A DNA stretch of 64,000 bases from Lysobacteraceae bacterium. GTDB taxonomy: Bacteria > Pseudomonadota > Gammaproteobacteria > Xanthomonadales > Xanthomonadaceae. The notes below the pieces were generated by a model. That model searched no databases and was not told the DNA's origin. It worked only from the letters and a program-made list of their open reading frames with translations. The translations under genes and the position numbers were made by a program. Of this stretch, positions 18,242 through 25,920 are shown in pieces. The stretch lies in assembly GCA_030681035.1 (NCBI GenBank), contig JAUXUI010000069.1, positions 91,674 to 155,673 on the forward strand, given 5' to 3'. The stretch's first letter is position 1. Every line of letters starts with the position of its first letter.

Positions 18242-19405
18242 ATGGACTTCAAGTTTACCGACGAGCAGTTGATGATTCAGGATGTGGCACGCCGCATCGC
18301 CCAGGAAAAAATTGCGCCGACTGCCGCCGAGTTTGATCGCAGTGGCGAGTTTCCACTCGAAAACATCCGCCTGCTTGGCGAAAACGGCCTGATGGGCATT
18401 GAAGTGCCGCACGAATACGGTGGCGCCGGCCTCGACAGCATCGGCTATGTGCTGGCAATGATCGAGATCGCCGCTGCCGACTGCGCGCACTCGACCATCA
18501 TGTCGGTCAACAACACCTTGTATTGCAACGGCCTGATGAAGTCCGGCACCGAGGAACAAAAGCACAAGTATGTAACCCCGATCGCCAGCGGTGTGGCGAT
18601 TGGTGCCTATGCGCTGACCGAGCCGCAGTCGGGTTCGGATGCGGTCAACATGCGCACCAAGGCGGTGTTGTCGGCCGATGGCGGCCACTACGTCGTCAAC
18701 GGCAAGAAGAGCTGGATCACCTCCGGCCCGGTCGCCAAGTACATCATGCTGTTTGCGGTCACCGACGCCAGCAAGGGCGCCAGGGGCATCAGCGCCTTCA
18801 TCATCGACACCGAGCGCGAAGGGTTTCATCGCGGCAAGACCGAGCCCAAGCTCGGCATTCGCGCTTCGGCGACCTGCGAGATCGAGTTCACCGACTACAA
18901 AGTGCCGGTTGAAGATCGCATCGGTGCAGAAGGCGAGGGCTTTCGCAACGCCATGGGTGTGCTCGATGCCGGCCGCATCGGCATCGCTTCGCAGGCGGTT
19001 GGCCTTGCCCGCGCCGCCTATGAGGCAACTGTGGCCTATGTCAAAGAACGCAAGGCGTTCGGCCAACCGATCGGCAGCTTCCAGATGACCCAAGCCAAGA
19101 TTGCCGACATGAAATGCCGGCTCGACGCCGCATGGTTGCTGACCCTGCGCGCGGCCTGGGCCAAGCAGCAGGCCGACAAGAATGGTGGGCGATTCTCCAC
19201 CGAAGCCTCGGTGGCCAAGCTGGTGGCCTCGGAAGCGGCGATGTTCATCACCCACCAGGCGGTGCAGATCCACGGCGGCATGGGCTATTCCAAGGAAATG
19301 CCGCTGGAGCGTTACTTCCGCGACGCCAAGATCACCGAAATCTACGAAGGCACCAGCGAGATCCAGCGTCTGGTCATCGCCCGCAACGAGACCGGCTTGC
19401 GTTGA
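18242..19405 (+). CDS. Acyl-CoA dehydrogenase
   Basis: FAD enzyme for the first step of beta-oxidation (or branched-chain acyl-CoA breakdown), passing electrons to ETF. 387 residues, family size. N-terminal helical domain starts MDFKFTDEQLMIQDVARRIAQEKIAP; the middle beta domain has YALTEPQSGSDA and SWITSGPVA; the C-terminal domain includes RIGIASQAVGLARAAYEATVAYVKERKAFGQPI and the catalytic glutamate in IYEGTSEIQRLVIAR. This resembles short-chain (butyryl-type) dehydrogenases, but chain length is a guess. The GGGAACC-containing sequence before the ATG gives a modest ribosome-binding site. It is followed by a repeat-rich gap and the convergent frd operon. Confidence 0.94.
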   Translation: MDFKFTDEQLMIQDVARRIAQEKIAPTAAEFDRSGEFPLENIRLLGENGLMGIEVPHEYGGAGLDSIGYVLAMIEIAAADCAHSTIMSVNNTLYCNGLMKSGTEEQKHKYVTPIASGVAIGAYALTEPQSGSDAVNMRTKAVLSADGGHYVVNGKKSWITSGPVAKYIMLFAVTDASKGARGISAFIIDTEREGFHRGKTEPKLGIRASATCEIEFTDYKVPVEDRIGAEGEGFRNAMGVLDAGRIGIASQAVGLARAAYEATVAYVKERKAFGQPIGSFQMTQAKIADMKCRLDAAWLLTLRAAWAKQQADKNGGRFSTEASVAKLVASEAAMFITHQAVQIHGGMGYSKEMPLERYFRDAKITEIYEGTSEIQRLVIARNETGLR

Positions 19406-19835
19406 TTGAGCGGGGACTCTTGAATCGGAAAAAGCTATAGAGCCCTTGGTCCGCAAAGGACGCAAAGGCAGTGACGTAGGATGGGTAGAGCGCAGCGAAA
19501 CCCATCATTGCCGAATGTAATCGATGGGTTTCGGTCGCTTCGCGACAGCGTTCACTGCGCGAACTACGCCTTCGCTTCGCTCGGTCGGGACTCGGGAAAG
19601 GCGTAAAGCCCCGGTCCGCAAAGAACGCAAAAGACGCAAATAGGAAGTGTTGAGCGACCGACCTCATTCCGGTCGCTCACAGGGTGAGCTCCTACAGGAA
19701 AACGTCGCCCGCCGCCCGTGGGAGCCCACCCTGTGGGCGACTGTCGGGTTTCACCGTGCTCTACCCATCCTCGGCTTCTTGCTTTCCTTTGCGCTCTTGG
19801 CGTCCTTTGCGGACCATTGCTTTTTTATCCCGGCT
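19406..19835. repeat. Repeat-filled intergenic region between acd and frdD
   Basis: No gene is seen in these 430 bases. It contains a GGATGGGTAGAGCGCAGCG / GGGTTTCACCGTGCTCTACCC type inverted repeat pair (about 19477-19509 and 19747-19774), GGTCCGCAAAGGACGCAAAG-type repeats (about 19449-19470 and 19613-19640) with an inverse copy near 19787-19817, and a REP-like GTAGGAGC palindrome in reverse (about 19670-19740, with CCCACCCTGTGGGCGAC). A short GGGACTCGGGA piece at about 19587 resembles the unit of the foldback element found at 4.6 and 45.4 kb. The two flanking transcription units converge here. Confidence 0.8.
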
Positions 19836-20189
19836 TTACAGCGCCAACACCGCCCAGACCAGTGCAAAGCTGGCCAATGTCGCGCTGCCGTAGCACAGGC
19901 GCGCGGCGAACGAGCGTGCGCCGTGGCTGCGTACCCCGATGTCCTGCAAGGTCATACGCAGCCGGTGCGCGGCGTGCCACAACAGCATCGCGATGACACC
20001 GAACAACACAATGCGCGACAACGGATTGCCAGCGAAGGCCAACACACGCTCGTAGTCGAGGTTGGCGGCCGGCATCAGTTGCACAGAGTCGAGCACAAAG
20101 ACCAGCATCAGCGCCGGCACCAGCAACGCGGCAAGCATGCCGCCGGCAGCGAACGGAAGCCACAATAGCGGTTTGTTGGATAGGCTCAT
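19836..20189 (-). CDS. frdD: Fumarate reductase subunit D (membrane anchor)
   Basis: A 117-residue hydrophobic protein with three predicted membrane helices, one of two anchors of quinol:fumarate reductase. Its start resembles FrdD (PLLWLPFAAGGMLAALLVPA), with Trp and Gly residues corresponding to those lining the quinol site in E. coli FrdD, and the DYERVLAF and LWHAAHRLRMTLQDIGV segments (histidine-containing second/third helix) also match. ATG start one base after the frdC stop. It ends the rquA-frdABCD operon and faces the convergent acyl-CoA dehydrogenase gene across repeat DNA. Confidence 0.9.
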   Translation of the reverse strand: MSLSNKPLLWLPFAAGGMLAALLVPALMLVFVLDSVQLMPAANLDYERVLAFAGNPLSRIVLFGVIAMLLWHAAHRLRMTLQDIGVRSHGARSFAARLCYGSATLASFALVWAVLAL

Positions 20190-20190
20190 G

Positions 20191-20577
20191 TCATGCTCCT
20201 GCCAGCAGCAAAACGAGGGCGCTCAACGCCACCCACAACAGGTAATGCGCAGCGGCGATCCACCACGCCGGAACCCGGCGGGCACCAATTTGCAACGGCA
20301 TGGTGCGTGGTGCCAGTGCGAACCAGGTGATGCTGTGGTAAATCGCAAACGCCAGCGCGATCAACTGCCACGCAATTGCCAACGGCGTTGCCAGTGCGGC
20401 GCGAAATGTCTGCCACGCTTCCGGCCCCTGGCCCAGTCGAAGCAGTGCAAAAATCAGCAGCACCGCGAATGCGCCAATCGGGATGCAGGTCAATTCACGC
20501 AGCATGTAACGCAGGTAGTTGGGTTGCTTCAGCCACCAGTTGGTGGGCAACTTCGGCGAGTAGACCTTGGCGTTCAT
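20191..20577 (-). CDS. frdC: Fumarate reductase subunit C (membrane anchor)
   Basis: The 128-residue product starts MNAKVYSPKLPTNWWLKQPN (ATG at 20577) and has three predicted membrane helices. YLRYMLRELTCIP aligns with the E. coli FrdC segment YRFYMLREGTAVP that contains Arg28/Glu29 of the quinol pocket, and GPEAWQTF and TWFALAP are further FrdC matches. An upstream in-frame extension exists but lies inside frdB and is not family-like. The ATG overlaps the frdB stop by 4 bases (ATGA), a sign of translational coupling. With FrdD it forms the haem-less quinol-oxidising anchor. Confidence 0.91.
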   Translation of the reverse strand: MNAKVYSPKLPTNWWLKQPNYLRYMLRELTCIPIGAFAVLLIFALLRLGQGPEAWQTFRAALATPLAIAWQLIALAFAIYHSITWFALAPRTMPLQIGARRVPAWWIAAAHYLLWVALSALVLLLAGA

Positions 20578-21338
20578 GAGCCACCTCCAGGGACGCGGCG
20601 CGCCAGCCATTGCAGACTGCTGGCGAGTTTCATTTGCTGGATGGCTCCGGCCGGATCAACGTGCTTCGGGCAGACCTCGGAACATTCGCCGATGAAGGTG
20701 CATTCCCACACGCCATCATCGCTGGCGGTGATTTCCATCCGTTCCAGCACGCCGCCATCGCGTGAGTCGAGGTTGTAGCGCTGCGCCAGCGCCAGTGCTG
20801 CAGGGCCGATATAGCCCTCATTGAGGGCCACCTGCGGGCAGGCGGCGTAACACAGCATGCAGTTGATGCACATCGACAGTGGTCGATACTTCGCCAGTTG
20901 CGCCGGGGTTTGTCGGTACTGGTCATCGCGCGGTGGCAGTTCGCGCGGGATCAGCCAGCTCTTGACCGCAGCCATGCCATCGACCAGGCGGTTCTGCTGT
21001 ACCACCAGATCGCGGATGACGCCGAGATTGGCCAGCGGTTCCACTTTGATTTGATCCGGCAGGTCGCGCATGAAGGCTTTGCACGACAGGGTAGGGTTGC
21101 CGTTGACCATCATCCCGCAACTGCCGCATACCGCCATATGGCACGACCAGCGGTAGCTCAGACTGCCGTCGAGGTGATCCTTGATGTGATTGAGCGCGTC
21201 GAGCACTGTCCACTCTTCGCAGCACGGCACCTCGTAGCTCTGCCAACTGGGTGTCGATTCCTGTTCCGGGCGGTAGCGGAGCACATCGATGGTGACGATG
21301 CGGGGGCTGTTGGCCTTGCTTGGGCTAATCGCGTTCAT
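20574..21338 (-). CDS. frdB: Fumarate reductase iron-sulfur subunit
   Basis: The 254-residue subunit carries electrons from quinol to FrdA through three Fe-S clusters. The N-terminal plant-type ferredoxin domain has [22 protein letters not shown] for the 2Fe-2S centre; the C-terminal domain has [12 protein letters not shown] and [17 protein letters not shown] for the 4Fe-4S and 3Fe-4S centres. The lysine in AIQQMK matches the E. coli FrdB Lys228 region at the quinol site. The sequence is closer to FrdB ([20 protein letters not shown] pattern) than to SdhB. Its ATG overlaps the frdA stop by 4 bases. Confidence 0.95.
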   Translation of the reverse strand: [254 protein letters not shown]

Positions 21339-23086
21339 GTCGCCGCTCCGCCGTAGACGCGCGCAGCCGGTTGCGAGCGCGTAATCGTGACCGGCTTGGT
21401 GCTGATGCTGGGCGGCTGCTCACCGCCGTAATGGACCAGGCTGTGATGCAGGAATTGCTGGTCGTCGCGTTCCGGGAAGTCCAGCCGCTGATGCGCGCCG
21501 CGCGATTCGCGCCGTGCCAGCGCGGCATGCACCATTGCCTCGCCGACGTCGAGCATCGCGCCCAGCTCCAGCGCCTGGAACAACTGCGTGTTGAACACCA
21601 TGCTGTGATCGTCGATCGACAGCGTGCGGTAACGCTGGCGCAGCGCGGCTACCTTTTTGCAGGCATCACGCAGCAACGCCTCCTCGCGATAGATACCCGC
21701 TGCACTCTCCATCAGATCGTGCAATTCGGTGCGCAGGCCGACGATGGTTTCGCTCGACTTCGGGCGTTCCAGCACAGCGCGCACAGCGGCGAAGGACTCG
21801 GCGATTGCCGGTTCCCATGCGGCCTCGTCGTGTTGCTTGCTGGCGCGCGCATGCTGCGCTGCCTGCAGACCGGCATGTTCGCCAAACACCAGGATTTCGG
21901 TCAGCGAATTGGAGCCCAAGCGGTTGGCGCCATTGATGCTGACACAGGCGCACTCGCCAGCGGCATACAGGCCATTGATTCGGGTTGCCGCATCGATGTT
22001 GGTATCGATTCCGCCCATGGTGTAATGCACCACCGGCCGTACCGGGATCGGTGCATACACCGGATCAACGCCGACGTAGGCGCGGGCCAGTTCGCGCACC
22101 ATCGGCAGGCGCTCGTCGATTACCTTTTCGCCGAGATGGCGGATATCCAGATGCACCACGTCGCCGAACTCGCTCTTGATGGTGCGGCCCTTGCGCTGTT
22201 CGTGCCAGAACGATTGACTGAGCCGGTCGCGCGGCCCGAGCTCCATTGCTTTTGGACGCGGGTGTGGCTCGGGCGGGCCGAGGTTGTAGTCTTGCAGATA
22301 ACGATAGCCATCCTTGTTGACCAGCAGGCCGCCTTCGCCGCGCGCGCCCTCGGTGATCAGGATGCCGGTGCCGGGCAGCCCGGTGGGATGGTACTGGACG
22401 AACTCGATGTCCTTGAGTGGCACGCCGGCACGATAGGCCATGGCCATGCCGTCGCCGGTCTTGATGGCGCCGTTGGTGGTGAATGGAAATACCCGGCCCG
22501 CACCGCCAGTGGCGATGATCACCGAACTGGCGAGAAACACGATCGGCTCACCCGACTGCATGTGCAGCGCAGTGATGCCGCCCACTGCGCCATCGGCACA
22601 CAACAAATCCAGCGCGAACACCTCATCAAAACGCTGGATGCTGGGGAACTGCTGCGAGGTCTGGAACAGGGTGTGCAGGATGTGGAAACCGCTCTTGTCG
22701 GCGGCAAACCAGGTGCGCTGGTGTTTCATGCCGCCAAACGAACGCACCTGCACAGCGCCGGCATCGTCACGGTTCCACGGGCAACCCCAATGTTCCAACT
22801 GACGCAAGGCCTTGGGCGCCTGTTCGACAAAGCGCTCGACCGCATCCTGATCGCACAACCAGTCGCCACCGCTGACGGTGTCGTTGAAATGCGCGTCCAA
22901 CGTGTCTGGCGACTTGATGACGCCGGCCGCGCCACCCTCGGCAGCCACGGTGTGGCTGCGCATCGGATAGACCTTCGACACCAGCGCCACGCGTAGCTTC
23001 GGGTCGCTCTGTGCCACCGCAATCGCGGCACGAAGGCCGGCGCCACCAGCACCCACGATCACCACATCGGCATGGACCGTACGCAT
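21335..23086 (-). CDS. frdA: Fumarate reductase flavoprotein subunit
   Basis: Catalyses reduction of fumarate to succinate on the cytoplasmic side of the membrane. The start ATG at 23086 (MRTVHADVVIVGAGGAG) lies two bases after the rquA stop and gives 583 residues. The FAD dinucleotide motif is GAGGAG (12-17); the covalent flavin histidine is in MRSHTVAAEGG (His45). ITEGARGEGG holds the catalytic arginine region, and MELGPRDRLSQSFWHEQRKGRTI is nearly identical to E. coli FrdA rather than SdhA. The C-terminal helical domain follows. Co-location with rquA and frdBCD indicates use in anaerobic fumarate respiration. Confidence 0.95.
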   Translation of the reverse strand: MRTVHADVVIVGAGGAGLRAAIAVAQSDPKLRVALVSKVYPMRSHTVAAEGGAAGVIKSPDTLDAHFNDTVSGGDWLCDQDAVERFVEQAPKALRQLEHWGCPWNRDDAGAVQVRSFGGMKHQRTWFAADKSGFHILHTLFQTSQQFPSIQRFDEVFALDLLCADGAVGGITALHMQSGEPIVFLASSVIIATGGAGRVFPFTTNGAIKTGDGMAMAYRAGVPLKDIEFVQYHPTGLPGTGILITEGARGEGGLLVNKDGYRYLQDYNLGPPEPHPRPKAMELGPRDRLSQSFWHEQRKGRTIKSEFGDVVHLDIRHLGEKVIDERLPMVRELARAYVGVDPVYAPIPVRPVVHYTMGGIDTNIDAATRINGLYAAGECACVSINGANRLGSNSLTEILVFGEHAGLQAAQHARASKQHDEAAWEPAIAESFAAVRAVLERPKSSETIVGLRTELHDLMESAAGIYREEALLRDACKKVAALRQRYRTLSIDDHSMVFNTQLFQALELGAMLDVGEAMVHAALARRESRGAHQRLDFPERDDQQFLHHSLVHYGGEQPPSISTKPVTITRSQPAARVYGGAAT

Positions 23087-23088
23087 GA

Positions 23089-23931
23089 TCAGACCTGCTC
23101 GACGCGATAGCGCCACACGCGATAGAAACCGCCGAGCATCCAGACCTTGTCCTCACACACCACCCGCTTGCCGGTGACTTCGCCGCATTCGGTCAACAGC
23201 GCGTCGAGATCGGTGTGCCACAGGCTGGGCAGGAACGGCTCGGCCTTGCCAAATATCCAGCGCAGCAGCGGCACGCGGTGGAACGGATGGGACTTGGTGA
23301 AACCGCCGTATTCAGCCAGCACCAAGCTGCCGCCGGGGCGCACTACGCGCAGCGCTTCGATCAGCGCCTTGCGGCGGGAGGGCACCGGCAGTTCGTGCAG
23401 CAGCAAGAACATGAAGGCGGTATCGAAATGGTCGCCCGGATAGGCAAGCGACTCGGCGTTCATGCGGGTCAGGGTGACATTGCCATCGAGGCCGAGCTTT
23501 TCCAGCTTGACCTGGGCGCGCTCCAACTGAATTGGCGCGATATCGATGACCGTCAACGGGTTGTCACCCAGCGCTTTGGCCGCCTTGGTGATCACGTTGC
23601 CGTAGGCCGATGCGATCATCAGCGTGGAACCAGCCTGGCTTGGGTGCAGCAGTCGTACCGTATTCTCGGTCAGCTTGCGGTACTGGCCGAACACGATGGT
23701 GTTGATGATCGGCTGGTGATCGAAGAACCACACCGCCGGGCGCCACAGGTAGGCCCACCAGTAATGCTTGACCAGGTAATCGGGTAGCGCCAGCGCATCG
23801 CCTGCTGCGGTATCCATTGCAACGCGTCGCGGCGGAATGCCGTACGGCCAGTTCTTGCCCTGCTGCGGCACGGTATTGAACAGGGGGGCCGGTATCGCTG
23901 GCACGGCTGGCTCGGAACGATCCTCATACAT
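23089..23931 (-). CDS. rquA: RquA-type rhodoquinone biosynthesis enzyme
   Basis: A 280-residue methyltransferase-fold protein matching RquA, which converts ubiquinone to rhodoquinone, the low-potential quinone used for fumarate reduction. Seen: the RquA-like N-terminal signature YLVKHYWWAYLWRPAVWFFD (52-71) and FGQYRKL (81-87); the SAM loop reads MIASAYGN (105-112) instead of the DxGxGxG of ordinary methyltransferases; then VIDIAPIQLERAQVKLEKLG and the LLLHELPVPSRRKALIEALRVVRPGG segment. Reported RquA enzymes use SAM as amino donor rather than for methylation. The first about 45 residues are a proline-rich extension. ATG 23931 has a GAGGGAG ribosome-binding site. frdA starts 2 bases after its stop, so product and consumer of rhodoquinone share one operon. 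An unrelated methyltransferase is possible but less likely. Confidence 0.83.
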   Translation of the reverse strand: MYEDRSEPAVPAIPAPLFNTVPQQGKNWPYGIPPRRVAMDTAAGDALALPDYLVKHYWWAYLWRPAVWFFDHQPIINTIVFGQYRKLTENTVRLLHPSQAGSTLMIASAYGNVITKAAKALGDNPLTVIDIAPIQLERAQVKLEKLGLDGNVTLTRMNAESLAYPGDHFDTAFMFLLLHELPVPSRRKALIEALRVVRPGGSLVLAEYGGFTKSHPFHRVPLLRWIFGKAEPFLPSLWHTDLDALLTECGEVTGKRVVCEDKVWMLGGFYRVWRYRVEQV

Positions 23932-24005
23932 GACAAGACTCCCTCGTTTGCGAGTGATGCGCCACGGTCTGGCAGGACGCAGCGCTTGGTGGACAGCTTG
24001 TGCCG

Positions 24006-24036
24006 ATTAGACGGTAAGCGTTTTGATAACCGTCAA
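24006..24036 (-). promoter_or_regulatory. FNR/Anr-like box and -10 upstream of rquA-frdABCD
   Basis: Read on the minus strand, TTGAC-GGTT-ATCAA (24036-24023) matches the FNR consensus TTGAT-N4-ATCAA at 9 of 10 positions. A TCTAAT hexamer (24011-24006) lies 11 bases further downstream and could be a -10. The box overlaps the stop codon of the asmA-like gene and lies about 92 bases before the rquA ATG. If TCTAAT is the -10, the box would be centred near -30, which is not the classical -41.5 activation position, so either another -10 is used or the fit is imperfect. Confidence 0.5.
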
Positions 24037-25730
24037 TTTCCGCCGTTATCCGATTCTTCGGGTGAAACTTCTTTTTTCTTTTTGCCAAACAGCCCTTTGA
24101 GCACTGCATCGGCCGCTTTTTCCTGCAACGCATCTTTATCGATCGTCGCATCGGCTGCACCATCACCACTCTTGCCGGCCAGCAAGCCGGACAATACCGC
24201 GCCAGCCACGGCGCGGGTTTCGAGTTTGAACTTCGGATCGTCGGCGGTGCCGGTTACCTTCAGTCCGATTCCGTCGCGGTTGCTCTTGCCGAGCGCGCCT
24301 TGCAACGCCAGTGCAATCGAGCCAGTGCCGGAGCCCTCGCCACTGCTGGAGAGCGCTGCATCGGGCGCGATGCGCAGCGCGAAATCGAGATTTTGTTTGG
24401 CGTCGAGCGTGCCGGCGCCGGTTACCTGTCCGATGTCGGTGATGATCGCGAGGATTTCGTCGAGATTCACTCCGTCGGGGTCTACCCGAAGCAATGTGCT
24501 GGCCGATTTGATTTCGGTATTGGCGGGTGCGTTCAGCCCGGCCAGGGTCATGACGCCAGCCAGTTTCCCGCCGAGGCTGAAGCCATTGAGCCGGCTGTTT
24601 TCCAGCTTCACCGGGCCACTGATGACCATGGCATCAAGCGCGCCGCGTGCATCGAGATCGAGGTTTAGCTGACCACCCTGCAATCGTGAGTTTTCCGGCA
24701 TTACGATACCGAGCATTGGCAACAGGCCTTGCACCTCATCCACCGCCAACGCCTTGCCATCGATGCTCAAATCGACGCGTAGTTGCTTGCCGCGGTTATC
24801 CAGTTGGCCGGCCAATGCCAGCACGGCAGCACCGAGGCTGAACTCGCCATTGCTGATCTGACCACGTTGGCTATTGAGGTCGTAGCGGGTGCGATGGGCG
24901 AAGCGAACCGGAGAAGGTGCCACCGCAGCATCCGGGAATAACCGCAATGCATCCAGTGTTGCGCTGCCGTCCAGGTCGATTTTCCCGGCGGTCGCATTGA
25001 GTTTGCCGCGATATGCCAGGGTGCCGGCCAGCCCGCCACCAGATAGCCCGGAGGCAAGGTCGAAACCGTCCAGAGTGAGCTCGGCACTGAACGGCGAGTT
25101 CATCATGTTGGCCGTCAGTAGCGGCCCGACCTGGGCATCGATCAGCATTTGCGCGCCGCCGGGACCAGTGCCGGTGATCTTGAGCGGGAACGTGCTGTCC
25201 ATGCTCATGTTGTCGGCGGTGATGTCCAGATCCGACAACATGCTTTGGCTGCCGTCGGCGAAGGCAAAGGTGACTTGCCCATCATTGATGCGCAGTGAAT
25301 CGATGCGCAGCGCGGGTGAATTGCTCTCAGGTGGGGTTTCGCCAGGTGTGAGCGAAACGAAGTTCCAGGTAGCCTTGCGGCCTTGTACCAGGCGGATCAC
25401 CGGTTGTTCCAGAATGAGGTGGGTGATTTGCAGTTCGCGTTTGCTGATCAGCGGCCATGGCGCTACCCGCACCGCCAGCTGATCGGCTTTGACGAATGGG
25501 AGTTTGGCGAACGCCGGGTCGTCGCCGATCTCGATGGCATCGGCGGTAAACGCCAGTTCGCGCAACGACAGGGTCATCTTGCCGATGCTCACCGGCCGTC
25601 CCAGTGCGCTGCTCAGGCTGGCCTCGATGCGCGGTCGGAATTGATCAACATCCACGGTCATCAGTGCGACAGCCAGGCCGCCGATGGCGATCACAAGCAG
25701 CAACACGATTCCGATCATCAGCTTTTTCAT
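24033..25730 (-). CDS. AsmA-family outer-membrane/lipid homeostasis protein
   Basis: The 565-residue protein starts MKKLMIGIVLLLVIAIGGLA (ATG 25730), an N-terminal membrane anchor, and continues with the AsmA pattern DVDQFRPRIEASLSSALGRPVSIGKMTLSL. The middle and C-terminal parts are repeated beta-strand segments, with the C-terminal AsmA_2-like stretch RLQGGQLNLDLDARGALDAMVISGPVKLENSRLNGFSLGGKLAGVMTLAGL. AsmA-like proteins span the periplasm and are linked to phospholipid transport to the outer membrane. The tail is charged (FGKKKKEVSPEESDNGGN). The frame is open upstream of the ATG, but the signal anchor sets the start. It lies in the same direction as rquA, 101 bases upstream of it. Confidence 0.88.
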   Translation of the reverse strand: MKKLMIGIVLLLVIAIGGLAVALMTVDVDQFRPRIEASLSSALGRPVSIGKMTLSLRELAFTADAIEIGDDPAFAKLPFVKADQLAVRVAPWPLISKRELQITHLILEQPVIRLVQGRKATWNFVSLTPGETPPESNSPALRIDSLRINDGQVTFAFADGSQSMLSDLDITADNMSMDSTFPLKITGTGPGGAQMLIDAQVGPLLTANMMNSPFSAELTLDGFDLASGLSGGGLAGTLAYRGKLNATAGKIDLDGSATLDALRLFPDAAVAPSPVRFAHRTRYDLNSQRGQISNGEFSLGAAVLALAGQLDNRGKQLRVDLSIDGKALAVDEVQGLLPMLGIVMPENSRLQGGQLNLDLDARGALDAMVISGPVKLENSRLNGFSLGGKLAGVMTLAGLNAPANTEIKSASTLLRVDPDGVNLDEILAIITDIGQVTGAGTLDAKQNLDFALRIAPDAALSSSGEGSGTGSIALALQGALGKSNRDGIGLKVTGTADDPKFKLETRAVAGAVLSGLLAGKSGDGAADATIDKDALQEKAADAVLKGLFGKKKKEVSPEESDNGGN

Positions 25731-25789
25731 GGTGTTCTCCGTCAATTGCCTGGTCGCAGGCCCGGTTGCGTTCAGCAACGGGTTTTCAC

Positions 25790-25817
25790 GCTATCACCGC
25801 AGCATGTCGGTGATAGC
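25790..25817. promoter_or_regulatory. Perfect inverted repeat in the asmA-M2 peptidase divergent region
   Basis: GCTATCACCG (25790-25799) and CGGTGATAGC (25808-25817) form a perfect 10-bp dyad around 8 bases. Just upstream is a second dyad, GTTGC/GCAAC near 25764-25779 with flanking CCC/GGG, followed by GGGTTTT. The position between two divergent genes fits an operator for a dimeric repressor or a transcript hairpin. No regulator is encoded nearby. Confidence 0.5.
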
Positions 25818-25920
25818 AACGGCGATACGCTTGGGCTTGCGCTGCGTATCGTGGCAGCATAGCCTGATCGCTTGTCCTGTGCCCGCAGCTTGCCTGCGCT
25901 CGAATATAAGGAATGCTCCC

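Noticed and set aside
19836-23086. The frd genes as succinate dehydrogenase (sdhCDAB)
   Set aside because: Order A-B-C-D, the FrdA-like ELGPRD/FWHE segment, and FrdC/FrdD type anchors match fumarate reductase; no haem-type SdhC/SdhD pattern is seen.
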